Assembly: GCA_027886185.1 (NCBI GenBank)
Contig: WOAB01000878.1
Span: 4,786,001 to 4,850,000 of the forward strand
Length of the DNA: 64,000 nucleotides
Direction of reading: 5' to 3'
Source: Rheum nobile
Lineage: Eukaryota; Streptophyta; Magnoliopsida; Caryophyllales; Polygonaceae
The position numbers and the translations under genes are program-made. The notes under the pieces are model-generated. The model was not told where the DNA came from. It was given only the letters and a program-made list of their open reading frames with translations, and ran no database searches. This document shows positions 45,874 through 57,800 of this stretch, piece by piece. Numbering within the stretch: the first letter of the stretch is position 1; the number at the start of each line of letters is the position of its first letter.

Positions 45874-45939
45874 ATGTGTGCATATTGTGGAAGATAAACT
45901 ATATTTTGGGACGGAGGGAGTATGTTTCTAGTATGTAAT

Positions 45940-47066
45940 TGTTGGATCAAAGTGTTAGTAACAAAGTAAAGTATTGTTCCTATATAGGGAATGGTACATT
46001 TGTATATCGAAATATCACAAATAGCAACACAATCACGTAGAGAGGAAAACCAAATCAACCAACTTGTTGATAAGGAAAAACCTCTACCTCTAGGTGTTAC
46101 CCTAGCAGAATTTTAAAGTCTACTTTTATTGATAAACACGAGCTACACAAGTCAAGCAAAGATCCAACCTAAACTAGATTTCTCTACCAGAATACTCTTT
46201 AAGCTTAACAACCCTTAGCACATATTATCAACTCACATCAAACTCAAATCACTGAAGAGTTACCTTCTTCACCTCAGAAACTTTCCCTATGAAGCTCCTA
46301 AAGATCGCAACTCTCCTTGACGTAGGAACGACTCTATCGTTCCCTTGAGCCCACAACCTTGAAACTCGTCTCTTGAACTCCAAGCTGTGTTTTTGCTCTC
46401 CAATGGCTACTTAGAAACCTCCAAAGCTCCTAATATCGTCTCTCTCTTGGATGCTCCTCTTTCTCTCTTTGGAAGCATGTCAAACTAAGTTGATAATACC
46501 TTGTATTTATAGGCCTTCAAAGGATGACAAAAATATAATTTATTTATGGTCTAATCTGATATATTATCCCATAAATAACATTATATATTTCCATCAAACA
46601 ATATTCTAAAATACCGCAAACAATATCTTTCAACTTGACATTATCTTGTTTCCATAAATAGATCTTATCTCTCCATGATAATTCTGACCCATTATCTGCA
46701 AGATATAATCTTCACTTTCCTTGTTTGAACGTCTCCTTGTGCTCCAAGCAAACATTCGAAACCCTAGACGCAATATCTCGCGATTTGCCTCTTCGCTGGG
46801 AACGTTGACAACTTCTCTGCTCTGTTTTTCTTGTTCCCTGGAATCTTCATTCCTTCTTCTTCTTCTTGAGCTCTGATGCTCTTGTTCCCACTGTTTCCTA
46901 GGATGACTGATCCATTGGTCACAACCATTGTTCCCTAGAACTTCTCCAAATAGCTCTCGTATTTTTTTTTGTTCCTTGAAACAATACTTAAGAACAAACC
47001 ATCAAATGCATGGTGTTTATCATCATCAAAACACCTAAGGTTTCTTGAGGGAACCTTCTTTCAACA
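45940..47066 (-). mobile_element. Solo LTR 2 (1127 bp)
   Basis: Bounded by TGTTGGATC on the left and TTTCAACA on the right, with GTAAT duplicated at 45935-45939 and 47067-47071. On the minus strand it begins TGTTGAAAGAAGG and carries a TATA-like GCCTATAAATACAAGG near 46510, consistent with an LTR promoter in that orientation. No internal region is present. It inserted about 15 bp outside the mariner-like right terminus. Confidence 0.8.
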
Positions 47067-47119
47067 GTAATAGATCACGCATTTTGATGGAGTTGGTGAG
47101 TAGGAAGTAGGAACTCTTA

Positions 47120-47527
47120 GGGCTCGTTTGGTACAATTCCAAGGGAATGAGGAATCGGTATGAGAATGGTTGATTCCCGTATTTATGTTTGGTAGAGCTC
47201 GGAATGGGAATTAAATTGATTCTTTGGAATCACCCATTCCAACACTTATGAACTCATTGATTCCCCATCTAAAATCATGGAATGAGCTATTCCAAAAAAA
47301 AAAAAGCTCATCCTCTCTCCTCAATATTACCCCATCATCTTATGTCTTGTAAATTTGCTAAAAAATTAAAAAATACCTATATTAATATTAAATGAGATTT
47401 GATTCTCACACTTAACCAAAGAATAAATTTTTGGAATGGTTGATTCCGGAAGCATACTAAACACTATGCTACATGAATGATTTATTCTGATTTCAACCCG
47501 ATTCCAGATGTTATACCAAACGAGCCA
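47120..47527. mobile_element. Tourist-like (PIF/Harbinger) MITE
   Basis: 408 bp with ends GGGCTCGTTTGGTA on the left and, read inward, TGGCTCGTTTGGTA on the right. TTA is duplicated at 47117-47119 and 47528-47530. The 3-bp TTA target and G-rich ends are typical of Tourist elements. Non-coding. Confidence 0.85.
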
Positions 47528-47530
47528 TTA

Positions 47531-48259
47531 TTTTCATTCCTCTATGCATGTACTTACTCCGTATTTTACAAACTCCGTTTTTAAACCCCAATTAATTAAT
47601 GTACGTAAATGGGGTTGGGAGAGCTGGCCTAGCTAGATATAGAACTTATTTATTAGTTAGTTAAAATCACAAATGTCAACAATCGTAAATTCTATCAATC
47701 GTCAATCAAATCAGACAGCAAAATCTACATGGCGTACGTAATCTTAACCAGCCGTTGCTAAATAATACTATAGTACGTACTCCATGTAGTATCAAAAGGA
47801 AATAATTAAAAAGAGGCAAGATACATCAAGATGGAAGCTAGCTAGCTAGGAGATCGAAGGAATGCATGGGGAATATATCATTGATGCTAAAATGGAGAAT
47901 AAGTGGACAATTATTTAAGCTAGCTAGGATGGAAGTTGGGCATCAATCAAATAATATATAATCAATTGGAGAATATACGTACGTACGTAGATGACTATGT
48001 GGGTGATAATATGAGATCGATTTTCTGGAGCATAAAAGTTGAGGAAGATAACATATCGAGTATGCAAGTTTACGTCATAAAACATTATTATTGTGATCAA
48101 TTTCCAGATACTATTCGAGCGTACTACTCTGGTTCGGGCTGGGCACAAAAGCACTACTAGCTCTATTTAGTATTTATAGGCTCGGTCGATCACTAGTCTA
48201 AGTCCACTAATACGACCCACTTTTGCAATCGAAAATATCCTCAAATCATATCTCCAATT

Positions 48260-48322
<63 letters not shown>

Positions 48323-48797
48323 GATCGATGGCCTTACATCAATCTGAGATCATCATTGATCCACTACATACAGTCCAGATCAAATCAGGCTAGCAAAATG
48401 CATGCAAAAATTATATTAATATCTTCACAGATATATTATAGAAATTAACTTTTACTACATCCACCTTATAAATTCACAGAAAAAAGCAATTAACTGTAAT
48501 ATATATAGGGTATTCCCCTCCAACAACATGGTAAAAGAAGAAAATCTCCAACTGTATTAATATATTAGTTCTATATATGTAGTACTATGATTATACTTAA
48601 TTTACACTTTTGCATCAAGTACTCTTATATTTATTCTACTAAGTTCCCAATTTACCCCTCACGGATCTTCATCCCTCCGACTGTTCAGCGCCAGATAGAA
48701 ATCCGATCCCATTCGGCATAACCAGAAAACAAAACTTCAAAACCTTTTTTTTGATATGGTATCATAGCGGATTCTGATTTGAATCCAGATTAATTAA
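47531..48797. other. Intergenic DNA downstream of the GATL gene
   Basis: AT-rich, with an (AT)n microsatellite. The open frames at 47924-48160 on both strands have no recognised domain and start at non-ATG codons or in low-complexity DNA. The right end should include the 3' UTR of the minus-strand GATL gene. Confidence 0.6.
48263..48319. repeat. (AT)n microsatellite
   Basis: About 57 bp of uninterrupted alternating A and T. Confidence 0.97.
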
Positions 48798-49874
48798 TTA
48801 AGAGAAGCTAGTCTCGGTATGCAAGAGCAGATCATAGGGGGCCCACAAGGCGTCGAGCGGGCAAGGGCGGCCGGCGTCGAGGCGGGCCCACGGCTTCCCC
48901 TTCCCACTCCAATGCAGGAGGCTGACCGGGCCCGGGTGGAGCTCCCTGCACAGCCCCTTGTAGTTGTCGCCGCCGAGCCCGTGCTGGTTCCAGCGGTGGT
49001 CAACGGGGACAATGCTCCCGGCGAAGACCAGCAGGAACGGCGGCAGCGACCCCAGCTCGTAGATCCTCATCCTCTTCTGCAGCTCCATCCACTCCTCGAT
49101 CCGGCGCGTGTAGTCACCCGCCCTCCAGCGCTTGAGCTCCATCACCATCACGCCGGTGTTGAAGTAGCACGGCCGCCGGTTGACGAAGGCCATGGAGAGC
49201 GAGGGGTTCGACCAGAAGGTGGGGGTGAAGTAGGCGGTGAAGTTGGCGCCGCAGTACTCCGGGGCGGCGAGGACGGCGTCTGGGCCGAGGTCGGTGGAGT
49301 AGAGGGAGGCCACGTCGTCGACGGCGATGACGTCGGAGTCGAGGTAGACGACGCGGGTGACGCAGAGCGGGAGGAGGTTCGGGAGGTAGGTGCGCGCGTA
49401 GTTCAGAGGGCAGTCGAGGGCGGAGCGGATGGAGGTGGAGATGAGCCCGGCGACGGACGAGGAGTCGAACGGGTAGAGGCTGAATCTGAGGTAAGGGAAG
49501 GAGCGGGAGAGGGTGGCGCGTAGGTGGGACGCGCTCGAGGCGGAGGCGGTGACGAAGTGGAAGAAGGTGTTTTGGGGGCAGGAGGTGTGTTGGAGGACGG
49601 AGAGGATGGCGGCCATGGAGCCGCGGATGTAGGTCAGGTCTAGGGTCATTGCCACGTGGACGGCTTGACCGGAGCAGATGAACGCGCTTTCATCTTGATC
49701 GTCCGGTGATGATGGGGTGGCGTGATCGACGTCGGCCCCTATACATGGGCAGTCCGGCGCGTTGTCAAATTGTGGGGCCTCCTTGAATCCCTGCGTGGTG
49801 GTGCCGGCGGCTGCAGCGGCGGAGAGAGTAAGAATGAGGAGGAGGAGGAGGAATAATGGAGGAGGGTTGGACAT
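48798..49874 (-). CDS. GT8 galacturonosyltransferase-like (GATL) protein
   Basis: An intronless 358-residue protein, the usual GATL size, from ATG 49874 to stop at 48798. Residues 1-24 form a hydrophobic leader (FLLLLLILTL), consistent with a signal peptide or signal anchor to the Golgi secretory route. The GT8 domain covers about residues 70-340: the metal and nucleotide-sugar binding DxD is YLDSDVIAVDD (DSD at 179-181), followed by PEYCGANFT (a possible N-glycosylation site), CYFNTGVMVMELKRW, ELGSLPPFLLVFAG and HWSGKGKPW (321-329). Relatives act in pectin or xylan assembly in the cell wall; the exact substrate is not shown by sequence. The gene is much GC-richer than its surroundings. A TATA-like box lies about 68 bp upstream. 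GATL is favoured over longer GAUT proteins by length and the lack of a long stem. Confidence 0.94.
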   Translation of the reverse strand: MSNPPPLFLLLLLILTLSAAAAAGTTTQGFKEAPQFDNAPDCPCIGADVDHATPSSPDDQDESAFICSGQAVHVAMTLDLTYIRGSMAAILSVLQHTSCPQNTFFHFVTASASSASHLRATLSRSFPYLRFSLYPFDSSSVAGLISTSIRSALDCPLNYARTYLPNLLPLCVTRVVYLDSDVIAVDDVASLYSTDLGPDAVLAAPEYCGANFTAYFTPTFWSNPSLSMAFVNRRPCYFNTGVMVMELKRWRAGDYTRRIEEWMELQKRMRIYELGSLPPFLLVFAGSIVPVDHRWNQHGLGGDNYKGLCRELHPGPVSLLHWSGKGKPWARLDAGRPCPLDALWAPYDLLLHTETSFS

Positions 49875-49941
49875 TGCTTATCATGGGTTTGAGAGTTTCT
49901 TAGAGTGAGAGGAGCAGTATTTCGATTGTGAGGTCTAAAAG

Positions 49942-49949
49942 TTTATAAA
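49942..49949 (-). promoter_or_regulatory. TATA box of the GATL gene
   Basis: TTTATAAA, read CTTTATAAAC on the minus strand, about 68 bp upstream of the start codon. Spacing suits a core promoter with a short 5' UTR. Confidence 0.6.
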
Positions 49950-52600
49950 GACGTTTCGAATAATTAAGGGTGTAGGTAGGAGGAATTATATATGGAATAG
50001 TTTTCCCTATGCAATATTTAATTAGTGTTTTCACATTTCACTTTTCTTTATAAAGTTTTGCTTGTTTACGCGTAACTTTGTGCATTAGGTCCCAATTTGG
50101 TTGCCACAAAGCCAAGCAAACCCTCTAATTGAAATATGAAATACAAAAGCATTTGAATAATAGTTAGGAATAAATTGGCTAAGAAAAATATTTTCGACAT
50201 TAAAATTATATTCGTGTGAATTTAATTTACTATGTCCATCTAATTAATTTTCTTCAAACAATTCAAATTTTGCTAATGGTAAATATGTTTGATTTGAGAT
50301 TACCACAATTTAAGGTTGATTGCAGTTCAAATAATTGATAATGCATGGTACTTTAAATTTTTCCATAAATAGGAATATACTGTATATAGTACTAGTATAC
50401 AGTTTGGCGCATGATTTGAAATTGTAGAAAGGTTGACAGTAATACGAGTAATCAATTCAACATATCTTAAATAGAAGTGTCATGAATGCAATAATTAAGT
50501 TAAAGCTATAAACTAATTTCGAATATATCAACATTTAATACTAAGTTTGATTAGGAAAATTAGTAAGATTTACTAAACAAATAAGCCATATTTAGAACAC
50601 ATTGTTATAAACATATGTTAAGAAGTTAAAATTGGAACTATTTCCGAACCGTTCCCTAAGTTTATTCAATATAGTTTATGTAACATAGGAGATCGATGGA
50701 GACACAATTCATTTATGTTTTACTTTCCAATTTTAAAAAATGATGAATGAAATTCAAAAAAAAAAATGGTAGACATTTTAACCTTATAATAGGACAATTT
50801 TTTGGAACAATTTATTTACATTTTTTTTCAAAATCAAACTATTTTTCTAATGTGTGTCAATGGACACATGCTAATAAGTTAAAATAGAAATATCTTTAAA
50901 GTATTCCATAAAAGAGAATGGATAAAACCTTAACAAAAAAATATTATTCATCGCTAAAAAAATTATTGCTAAAAATAGAGTTCTTAGAGTGTGTCTATGA
51001 ACACACATTAAAAAAACTCTTCATTCTTAAATAATTATAGGAATAAAGTTATCTTTAACAAAGAAGAAGCATCTAAACAAATTTTACCTTCACAATGAAT
51101 ATTACTATGTATCATGAATGGATGAATGAATCTTTTACGGATCAAATGAAATATATAAAAAATGGAAGAAAAACTAATGAAGATTCAAGCTATAATCAAA
51201 CCAAACCCTCATATAACATCAATGCAATAGCTATAACACAAGGAGTATAACATATTTGAGTAAGGGATATTATATGGATATCTCAATTTTACATTTAATT
51301 TTGTATATAACATGTAACTTGAATTCTTGATATATATATATGTACGGAGTATAATGTATTATATATGTACCTTCTTGGCCTTTATCCCGGTCTCTAAAAG
51401 TTGCCATTCTTTGACTGAAAATATAATAAAGAAAAAAAAGTCGTCAAGTACAAACGAAATGTAAGATTACTTTTTACATATAGTCTGCATGTATAGTACA
51501 TAATTCAATTTAATGTGATATAAAGGGCTCTTGAAACTTGACACATCATCACATATCATAGGGCAAGGATGCCAGATTGGACTAAATTGGCAAATTCACA
51601 TTTGAAATATCCTACTCCTAATCCTATACGAAGCACTCTTCTACTCCGTAATAAATAGTGAAGAGTGGTGGTCTATGTAAACTCTGAATGCACAATTAAG
51701 TAAAAGAGCGGTCCAATTTATACTTTATTATGTTTATGTACATACATATTCAATTCATCTCTCTTGTATGCGTAAATATACGAACAAATATGTTACGCTG
51801 AAATATATAAATTTTGTATGCGAACTTGTGGAAATTTATGAGAATGCCATTGATTTGAAAATCGGTGGGATCAACTCAATGCAAATCAACTTCATAATGA
51901 GTAGAGTTTACATTAGGGATTAGAACGTTCCCTCACACATAAATAAAAAAGTATTATATTTCCCTTGCTCAAGCTTTAATCCTCCGGTTAATAATGTACT
52001 TTAAAAATCGACTAGTTCATCTTGAGGATGGTGGTGTACTTATATTCGTCTATAATTAGCTAATGGAATGAAACCAAATTAATTAGCGCGCTTCTATTGG
52101 GGGCAATTGTTCTCGTTGAATTTGGGAAGATTATCTCTTAGCTAGTAAAATACTAAATATACACTCAATAAAGAAATTACGGAATTGGTTTTTTGGACAC
52201 CGTAATATAAAAAAGAGAAACCAGTAGAGGAGGGAAAACGCGTCGGTGGACCGTACGTACGTAATCCACATTGCGTATGTGAATAGCAGAAAAAGGCGTT
52301 TTGCCTTTTAATTAAAACAGTCAATCAACACGTTCACAAAGTAGTCCTAATATTTCAACTCTAAAGAATAAAGATAGTAGCACGTTAACGATGTTCCCCT
52401 CATTTTCTTTGTTTTAGGTTAATACACTTCATTAGTTATTACAATAGAACTGCAACTCTGGATCAATTTGAACGTAATACACTGGATTCCTGAAAGTTCA
52501 CTTATAAAAAAGTAAAGGTTAATGTTTCAGAAACATTAATAATTGATGCGGGGATTTTATTTTTTCTTTCAATTTGACTTTGATGAAGAAGTTAATGTAG
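49950..52600. other. AT-rich intergenic DNA upstream of the GATL gene
   Basis: No gene, structural RNA or defined transposon is seen. Short open frames are not supported. Contains short ACGT-repeat runs (near 52252) and (AT) runs (near 51335). The part nearest 49950 may hold GATL promoter elements. Confidence 0.55.
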
Positions 52601-52608
52601 TAGTTAAT

Positions 52609-52966
52609 TTAGCTACAATTGTTTAATCCCATCACGATCCCTCCAAGACGGTCTTTGTCGTTAGGCTTAAGGGCATTAAAATCTTCCATTGTGGACATCC
52701 CGCTGTATAAGTAGCTACACTTGCAATCTCCATTTCCCAACAAGCCAAACAAGTTTGATTTCAGAGGGATGAAAACAAAGACTATTCTCAAAAAAAGTCT
52801 GCCTAATTTTCTTCTTTTGACATCTACAATTATGTCTACGGGAGTACGGGTCTACCCTTTGAACGATTGGCTGGACCCACAACTTCCTGTATGTATTGTA
52901 ATGCACATCACTGTAGACAAAACTAGCAAATTCAGACACAAGAGTTAATCCAACATTACAATACAA
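52609..52966 (-). pseudogene. Possible coding fragment, unrecognised
   Basis: Two overlapping minus-strand frames read like protein: one contains VYSDVHYNTYRKLWVQPI (52715-52966), the other MSTMEDFNALKPNDKDRLGG and ends in a stop at 52609. They are in different frames, so if this was a gene it is frameshifted or spliced. I do not recognise the family, and it may be chance. Confidence 0.2.
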
Positions 52967-55900
52967 ATGTTGGATTAATGCAGTTAAGGGACCATTGTGT
53001 CATATTACTTTCATTAATTAATAGAACAAATCACCCAGGAAAGAAGCACATAATACAACACTAGAGATTACTAATTAAGCAGTCCAAGCTTAAGATACTC
53101 TACATAAGAAAAATAAAATTGCATGCATGGGGATAAAATCAGTATATTTTGTAAGTGTCTCTTCTAGAGAGGTTGTAAAGTTAATCTTTTTCAAAGCGGG
53201 CAATTATTTACAACTAGCAACTATAAATTAATAAAATTGAAGGCACCCCCTAGCTTGTGGCTCTATCTCTATGGAGTTATGAATTATAATGGATTGCTAC
53301 AGAAAGCAAGTGATGTGTGGGCTCACCACTTGACCTAACACCACTTTCAACACTCACACTGGGACTGAGTAGATACCAGAAATTCAAAAATAAAATAAAA
53401 ATTGCTCTACAATGTCATTATGCAAACAACAGCAAATTTGATCATCATTTACAGGCAATCTGTCTACTCTCTAAAAGGCAGAGAATGCACTTAGTTTCAA
53501 ATAGTTGAACAAAATGAATGTCATTTTCCCTCACAATAAAACAACCAAGCAAGCCATTTATTATTGGGAGAGGCCCTTATCCACTTGAATTGAGAGGCCA
53601 AGCATAGCCAACTTGCAAGTGAAAAGTGAAAAGTTTAATACTACTCCCACTCCCTAGCACATGTCGGCAAGAATGACAATGTACAATAATAATACCTCAA
53701 AAGCAGCAAACAATACACCTGTACTTACACTTTTGTACCTACAGTAACAAATGACTACAGAAAGAACAGAATCAGAAGCAAAAGGGTTACCTGAACTTCC
53801 ATGTTGAACAAGTGCCGGTAAATTACGAATTCACCTGTGTGTAACAGTCAAATAATATCATCCAAACAGGAAAAATCCTAGTTTTAGCAAGTCTAAGAGA
53901 TTAATGGACAAGCAACCCATGTGATCTGAAAGCGTTTCCAATTACAAGTTACGCAATCCCCGGGCCACCACAATATGATGCCCTGAATTTTGTTTGTGAA
54001 AGCTCAGATAAGCGCTAAGTGATCAAGAGTAAGGATCATAGTCTCACCAGAAAATGACAGAGAAGTACTACTTAAAAAAGCAGGTCATATCAAGTAAGTT
54101 TACATGCTACTCCACAACATCAATGTTTAGGGATAATTTAGGTCTTGCAATGAACTTTACAGGACAGAGCAACTTTTAAAACAAATATCATCTCAATACA
54201 CTTCTACATATAACAAGTTCCTAGTGTAGAAACGGGATAAAAGCCTATTTATAAATAAGTTTTATATTGATTAGAGAGATAATACATCATTTAGGATATC
54301 ATCAAGGGATCTTATTGTTAGAGCACTTCCTTATCTGGCAACACATTACAGCAAAATGCCTGAATTTGCTCATAAAAGATGATCAATTTTTTTTAAAGAA
54401 AAACAAAATATAAGCCCCAACCATTTTCATCCAATAAACTGATTTTTACATGACAACAGTATCATTGGAAAATGGAAATTTTCAAGATAAATTTTTGGGT
54501 GACATAAGTAGCAGTGTAGCACTGATATGGCAGTAAAAATGACACAAATTGCTGTTTTATATACAAAACCATGCGTTTGTCATCATAAGAAAAAAAGATT
54601 CTCTCCAAAAGAATATGCATCAGCTAATAGTTGAAATGAGATCAGGGTCTTGGGAAACTAAACTACTTCGCTACAATGGTGAAAACCCCATAAAGTTCTG
54701 ACCAAACTGCTCATGAACAATCATATACCTCCGATAAGATAAGCAAAATATCAATCATTTAACCTGTAAGAGACAAGAAATAACGAGGCAACTAACGCAC
54801 AGATAACACAACATGTGCACCTAGTTTGGATGGGGGGCAAACACCAGTAAAATTCACATGGTAATGAGTATACGGTATAGCTGATATTAGGTCATAGATA
54901 CATCAAACAGAAATCTCTATAGCAACTATAGACAACAGCAATATTCAAGATGCATCCATGGATGTATCATGTACTTACAGCTAAGAGTGGTAATTATTAA
55001 TGGAATATATTCTCTTACTGAAAACAGCCAAGTGTGGCAGCAGATAAACATGTTGGCTCCCACTTCTTCATTGCAGTACACGTTTACTGATAAGCAAGCT
55101 GCCAGCTTACAAGCACGCTCTAGAATATAAACCTCTACACACAAAAAACAAGACTTCCATATAATGCATCATCTAATATCTCTTCATAAGTTTTTTCAGA
55201 ATAGAAATGAGTACGTGATGAAGATAAGTACATCAAAGCACAGAAGTAACAAATTGCTACAGAAGACACTAGGATCAAATCAAGCACCTTAGCAACAGAT
55301 GTTCCGGAATTTTCTTACATCAATTTGATAGCTGGACCTTAGCTTACTTGAGTAGAATAGATTTCGCCAGGCCAATTATAACATGCTGATTTATAATACC
55401 CCTGCTCAAGAAACAATAGATGTTGGGAAGGTTTTATTCAGCAAGGCAACTTACTTCTTTCCTTCAGCACCACATCCAAGTTCCCAGCTCAAGCATTTGG
55501 AAGGATAAAGGCAAAAGGCTGATTTGAATATTATCAACAAAGGATCCAACTCAAGGAAACACCATCAAGAACATCACACAAACACAAGGTAAAGAGCAGT
55601 GAATACGAAATTTTACATTTAAGTAAATTATGCAACCAAATGCAAAATAAATAAATAAAATCTAGCAAGCAGCTTTATAAATTATTAAATAGCTTATAAG
55701 TTATAACTATGGTAGGACGATAAAGAGTCTCTTCATTATGCATAGCAAGTTGTAATTAGCACGGAATCCTGAAGTTAAAAACCAATGAGAAAACAAAAGT
55801 AGACAAGTTCTGTATAAAACACCTATCGATATTGAGAAATCAGAGGGCATGCACCAAAATGATGAAAAGGAAGAACCGGTTCATGGACAAATATGCCAAT

Positions 55901-56113
55901 GATAAAGTAGGGGTAGGAGAGTCCAAAAAGAAAATTATACAACAAGCTTTTCTTCAGCATTCAACTCTCATGAGCAAGCCAATCTTGGTGCTCATAGGAA
56001 AAATTCAACACTAGTACAAGTCTGCGACGAGCGTCATATAAACAAATATACTCAAGCAGAGAGAGTCAAATGTGAATACAAATAACTGAATGTACTTAAA
56101 CAACAGCAGGAAA
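52967..56113. other. Intergenic DNA between GATL and the RMA gene
   Basis: AT-rich. Some short minus-strand segments have splice-like borders and open frames (for example around 55450-55516 and 53781-53824), but I could not join them into a gene. The right edge should hold the RMA 3' UTR. No transposon is clearly defined. Confidence 0.45.
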
Positions 56114-56815
56114 CTATGTTGAGATAAGAGTAAGAAGTACTAATGCTCCAATAACAATGAGTAATAGCTTCAAGTAATTATCTTGCTGTCCTTGGCTTGG
56201 ATGGCGAGGATATGGTTGAGGATGCGTCCCATGATAGTGATGCGCAGGATAGCCATGGCCATAAGGATAGCCAGTGCCTCCTCCATACATGGCAGCATTG
56301 GGGAATCCATGCATCTGGAAGTTAAACAGTTGAGGAAGGAGGCCACCCCAGGATGCTGAAAGCGTGAAGTTTCCGAACCTTGTGGTTGTCATTGGTGGAA
56401 AACCTCCCCACCCACCTCCCATGAATCCCATTCCAGGCTGAGGAAAATGGTTGTTCTCAGGAGGAGGAGGAGGCGGAGCAGTCTCTGGCCTCTGTCCAGC
56501 AGGGCGATCAGGTATGTTGATTCCAGGAACCGACCTTGACCTTGGATCAGTTGAAGTTTTTCCTCTACCATAGAGAGGCACCAGCTTCTCTTCCTGAATA
56601 AGGGCCTTACACACCGGGCATTCATGTGACTGGGAGTGAAAATGGAGCCACTTGTAGAGACATGGCCAACAAAAGAGGTGTCCACACAGAGTTACAATAG
56701 GATCTTGGGCTAAATCAAAGCATATATTGCATTCAAAGTTTCCAGCCTCGCTGTTTCCAGAGAACGAAGGGTTTTGAGATGGCGTGCTCGTTGATTCTCC
56801 ATAGCCACTCGCCAT
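56114..56815 (-). CDS. RMA-type membrane-anchored RING E3 ubiquitin ligase
   Basis: A 233-residue protein (MASGYGESTS...LTLIST) from ATG 56815. An N-terminal C3HC4 RING spans residues 29-69 with ligands C29, C32, C44, H46, C49, C52, C66 and C69 (CNIC, CGHLFCWPC, CPVC). The middle is proline- and glycine-rich (APPPPPPENN, GGGWGGFP). Residues about 214-231 (YLKLLLIVIGALVLLTL) form a C-terminal tail anchor. This layout matches the plant RMA / animal RNF5 family, ER-membrane ligases that mark misfolded or regulated membrane proteins for degradation; that role is from family knowledge. The open frame extends upstream to 56851, but only via TTG and across a splice acceptor, so 56815 is the start. 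The coding region is intronless. Confidence 0.94.
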   Translation of the reverse strand: MASGYGESTSTPSQNPSFSGNSEAGNFECNICFDLAQDPIVTLCGHLFCWPCLYKWLHFHSQSHECPVCKALIQEEKLVPLYGRGKTSTDPRSRSVPGINIPDRPAGQRPETAPPPPPPENNHFPQPGMGFMGGGWGGFPPMTTTRFGNFTLSASWGGLLPQLFNFQMHGFPNAAMYGGGTGYPYGHGYPAHHYHGTHPQPYPRHPSQGQQDNYLKLLLIVIGALVLLTLIST

Positions 56816-56840
56816 TGTCAAGCAAGAGTACTTTGGATTG

Positions 56841-57800
56841 CCTAAAGACAATAAGATTTCCCAATTGTATTATGTCAGAAGGTGTGTTCTACTCACGTTG
56901 CAATGACATGTGGTCATAGATGTGCTTATTAACATAATTAGTTGAATAAAGATCTTGCCCAATTCTGATTACCAACAGGACTTCAACAACAACTAAAAGT
57001 GCGAAAATTGAGAAAATCTAATTTAGTGAAAATTTTAAATATAAAATATCATAAATTCAAAGGTTCATTTGACTGGAACTAACATTCTTACATACAGAAA
57101 GCAGAGTAACTAGAATAAACTGTGAAAACTAAGATAACCAAAATTGAGAGGAAATTCAGCAACATACTATACTGATTACTGTCGAAGATGATAATTTCAG
57201 CCAGTGTAGCGTGTAGAGATATTGTCAAAGCTATGGTACTCGTTTCAGAAATAACTGACCCATGTTGGACTTAAACAGTGAATCAGATACAAACACACTT
57301 GATCACGCCTAAAATCAGAGCACTTAATTCATACAATTGAATTTGCCAGTACTCCGAGAACCATAATTTTAGATCCCAATTTACCTAAATATGAACAGAC
57401 TACCATCAAAGTTTTATTCGTGATTCCTAATTCATATTATTGAATTGTAGGTACGTTCTGGACAACTTAGACGTATTTTCTGAAGCAAATGCGTGAGTAA
57501 ATTCTCGAGTCATAAACAAAACAGACCTAGATCAGCAATGATAAAGGATTAAATAGTGACTTTACCACGAGTATGTATGAAATCGATACTTTTCAAAGCG
57601 TTAAACACATTGAAAATTGTGAGAAACACCACTATCAATAGAAACAAATCTTAATCAGAAAGAACAATTGAGAATGAGATAACGTAAGATGGGTAGAACT
57701 AACCGTAGATAGTTTGGCGCTTAGATCGATCGAGACTCGAAAGATACGGAACGATCCAGCCAGACTTCCAGGTCCAATTAGGAGCAGGCGAAGAGAAGAA
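56841..57800 (-). other. RMA gene 5' UTR exon and intron
   Basis: On the minus strand a donor CTACG/GTTAGT at 57703 and an acceptor TTGTCTTTAG/GC at 56842 define an 862-bp intron between a 5' UTR exon (from about 57800 to 57704) and the exon carrying the start codon. The 5' exon contains pyrimidine-rich leader sequence. Leader introns of this kind are common in plant genes and can raise expression. The transcription start is not fixed. Confidence 0.6.

Larger units (their letters stand above)
35279..45920 (-). mobile_element. Mariner-like element (DD39D), inflated by nested insertions
   Basis: The left end begins CTCCCTCCATTTCAAAATAT after TA (35277-35278). The right end, read inward, begins CTCCCTCCGTCCCAAAATAT and is followed by TA (45921-45922). 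These matching terminal inverted repeats, the TA duplication and a mariner transposase remnant between them define one element. Nested inside are Copia 3B with its TSD (4725 bp), a 214-bp MITE and a solo LTR with its TSD (1497 bp). Removing them leaves about 4.2 kb, a plausible size for a plant mariner. The pairing of these two ends is an inference, because another mariner-type terminus exists at 41215. Confidence 0.75.

Noticed and set aside
41215..45920. Left mariner terminus placed at 41215 rather than 35279
   Set aside because: The end at 41215 pairs better with the inverted end at 41428 as a 214-bp MITE, while 35279 and 45920 share CTCCCTCC...CAAAATATAGTTT and both have TA. The alternative is kept as a test in the findings.
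47924..48160. Overlapping open frames on both strands near 48 kb
   Set aside because: Start codons are not ATG on the plus strand, the composition is AT-rich, and no domain is recognised.
48819..49523. 234-codon plus-strand open frame opposite the GATL gene
   Set aside because: It is antisense to a well-supported gene and is explained by high GC. The predicted protein is low-complexity (Glu/Val/Arg rich).
53781..55516. Minus-strand segments with splice-like borders (55450-55516 and 53781-53824)
   Set aside because: They read as short plausible exons, but I could not connect them in phase or find a recognisable protein. They could be RMA 3' UTR or chance.
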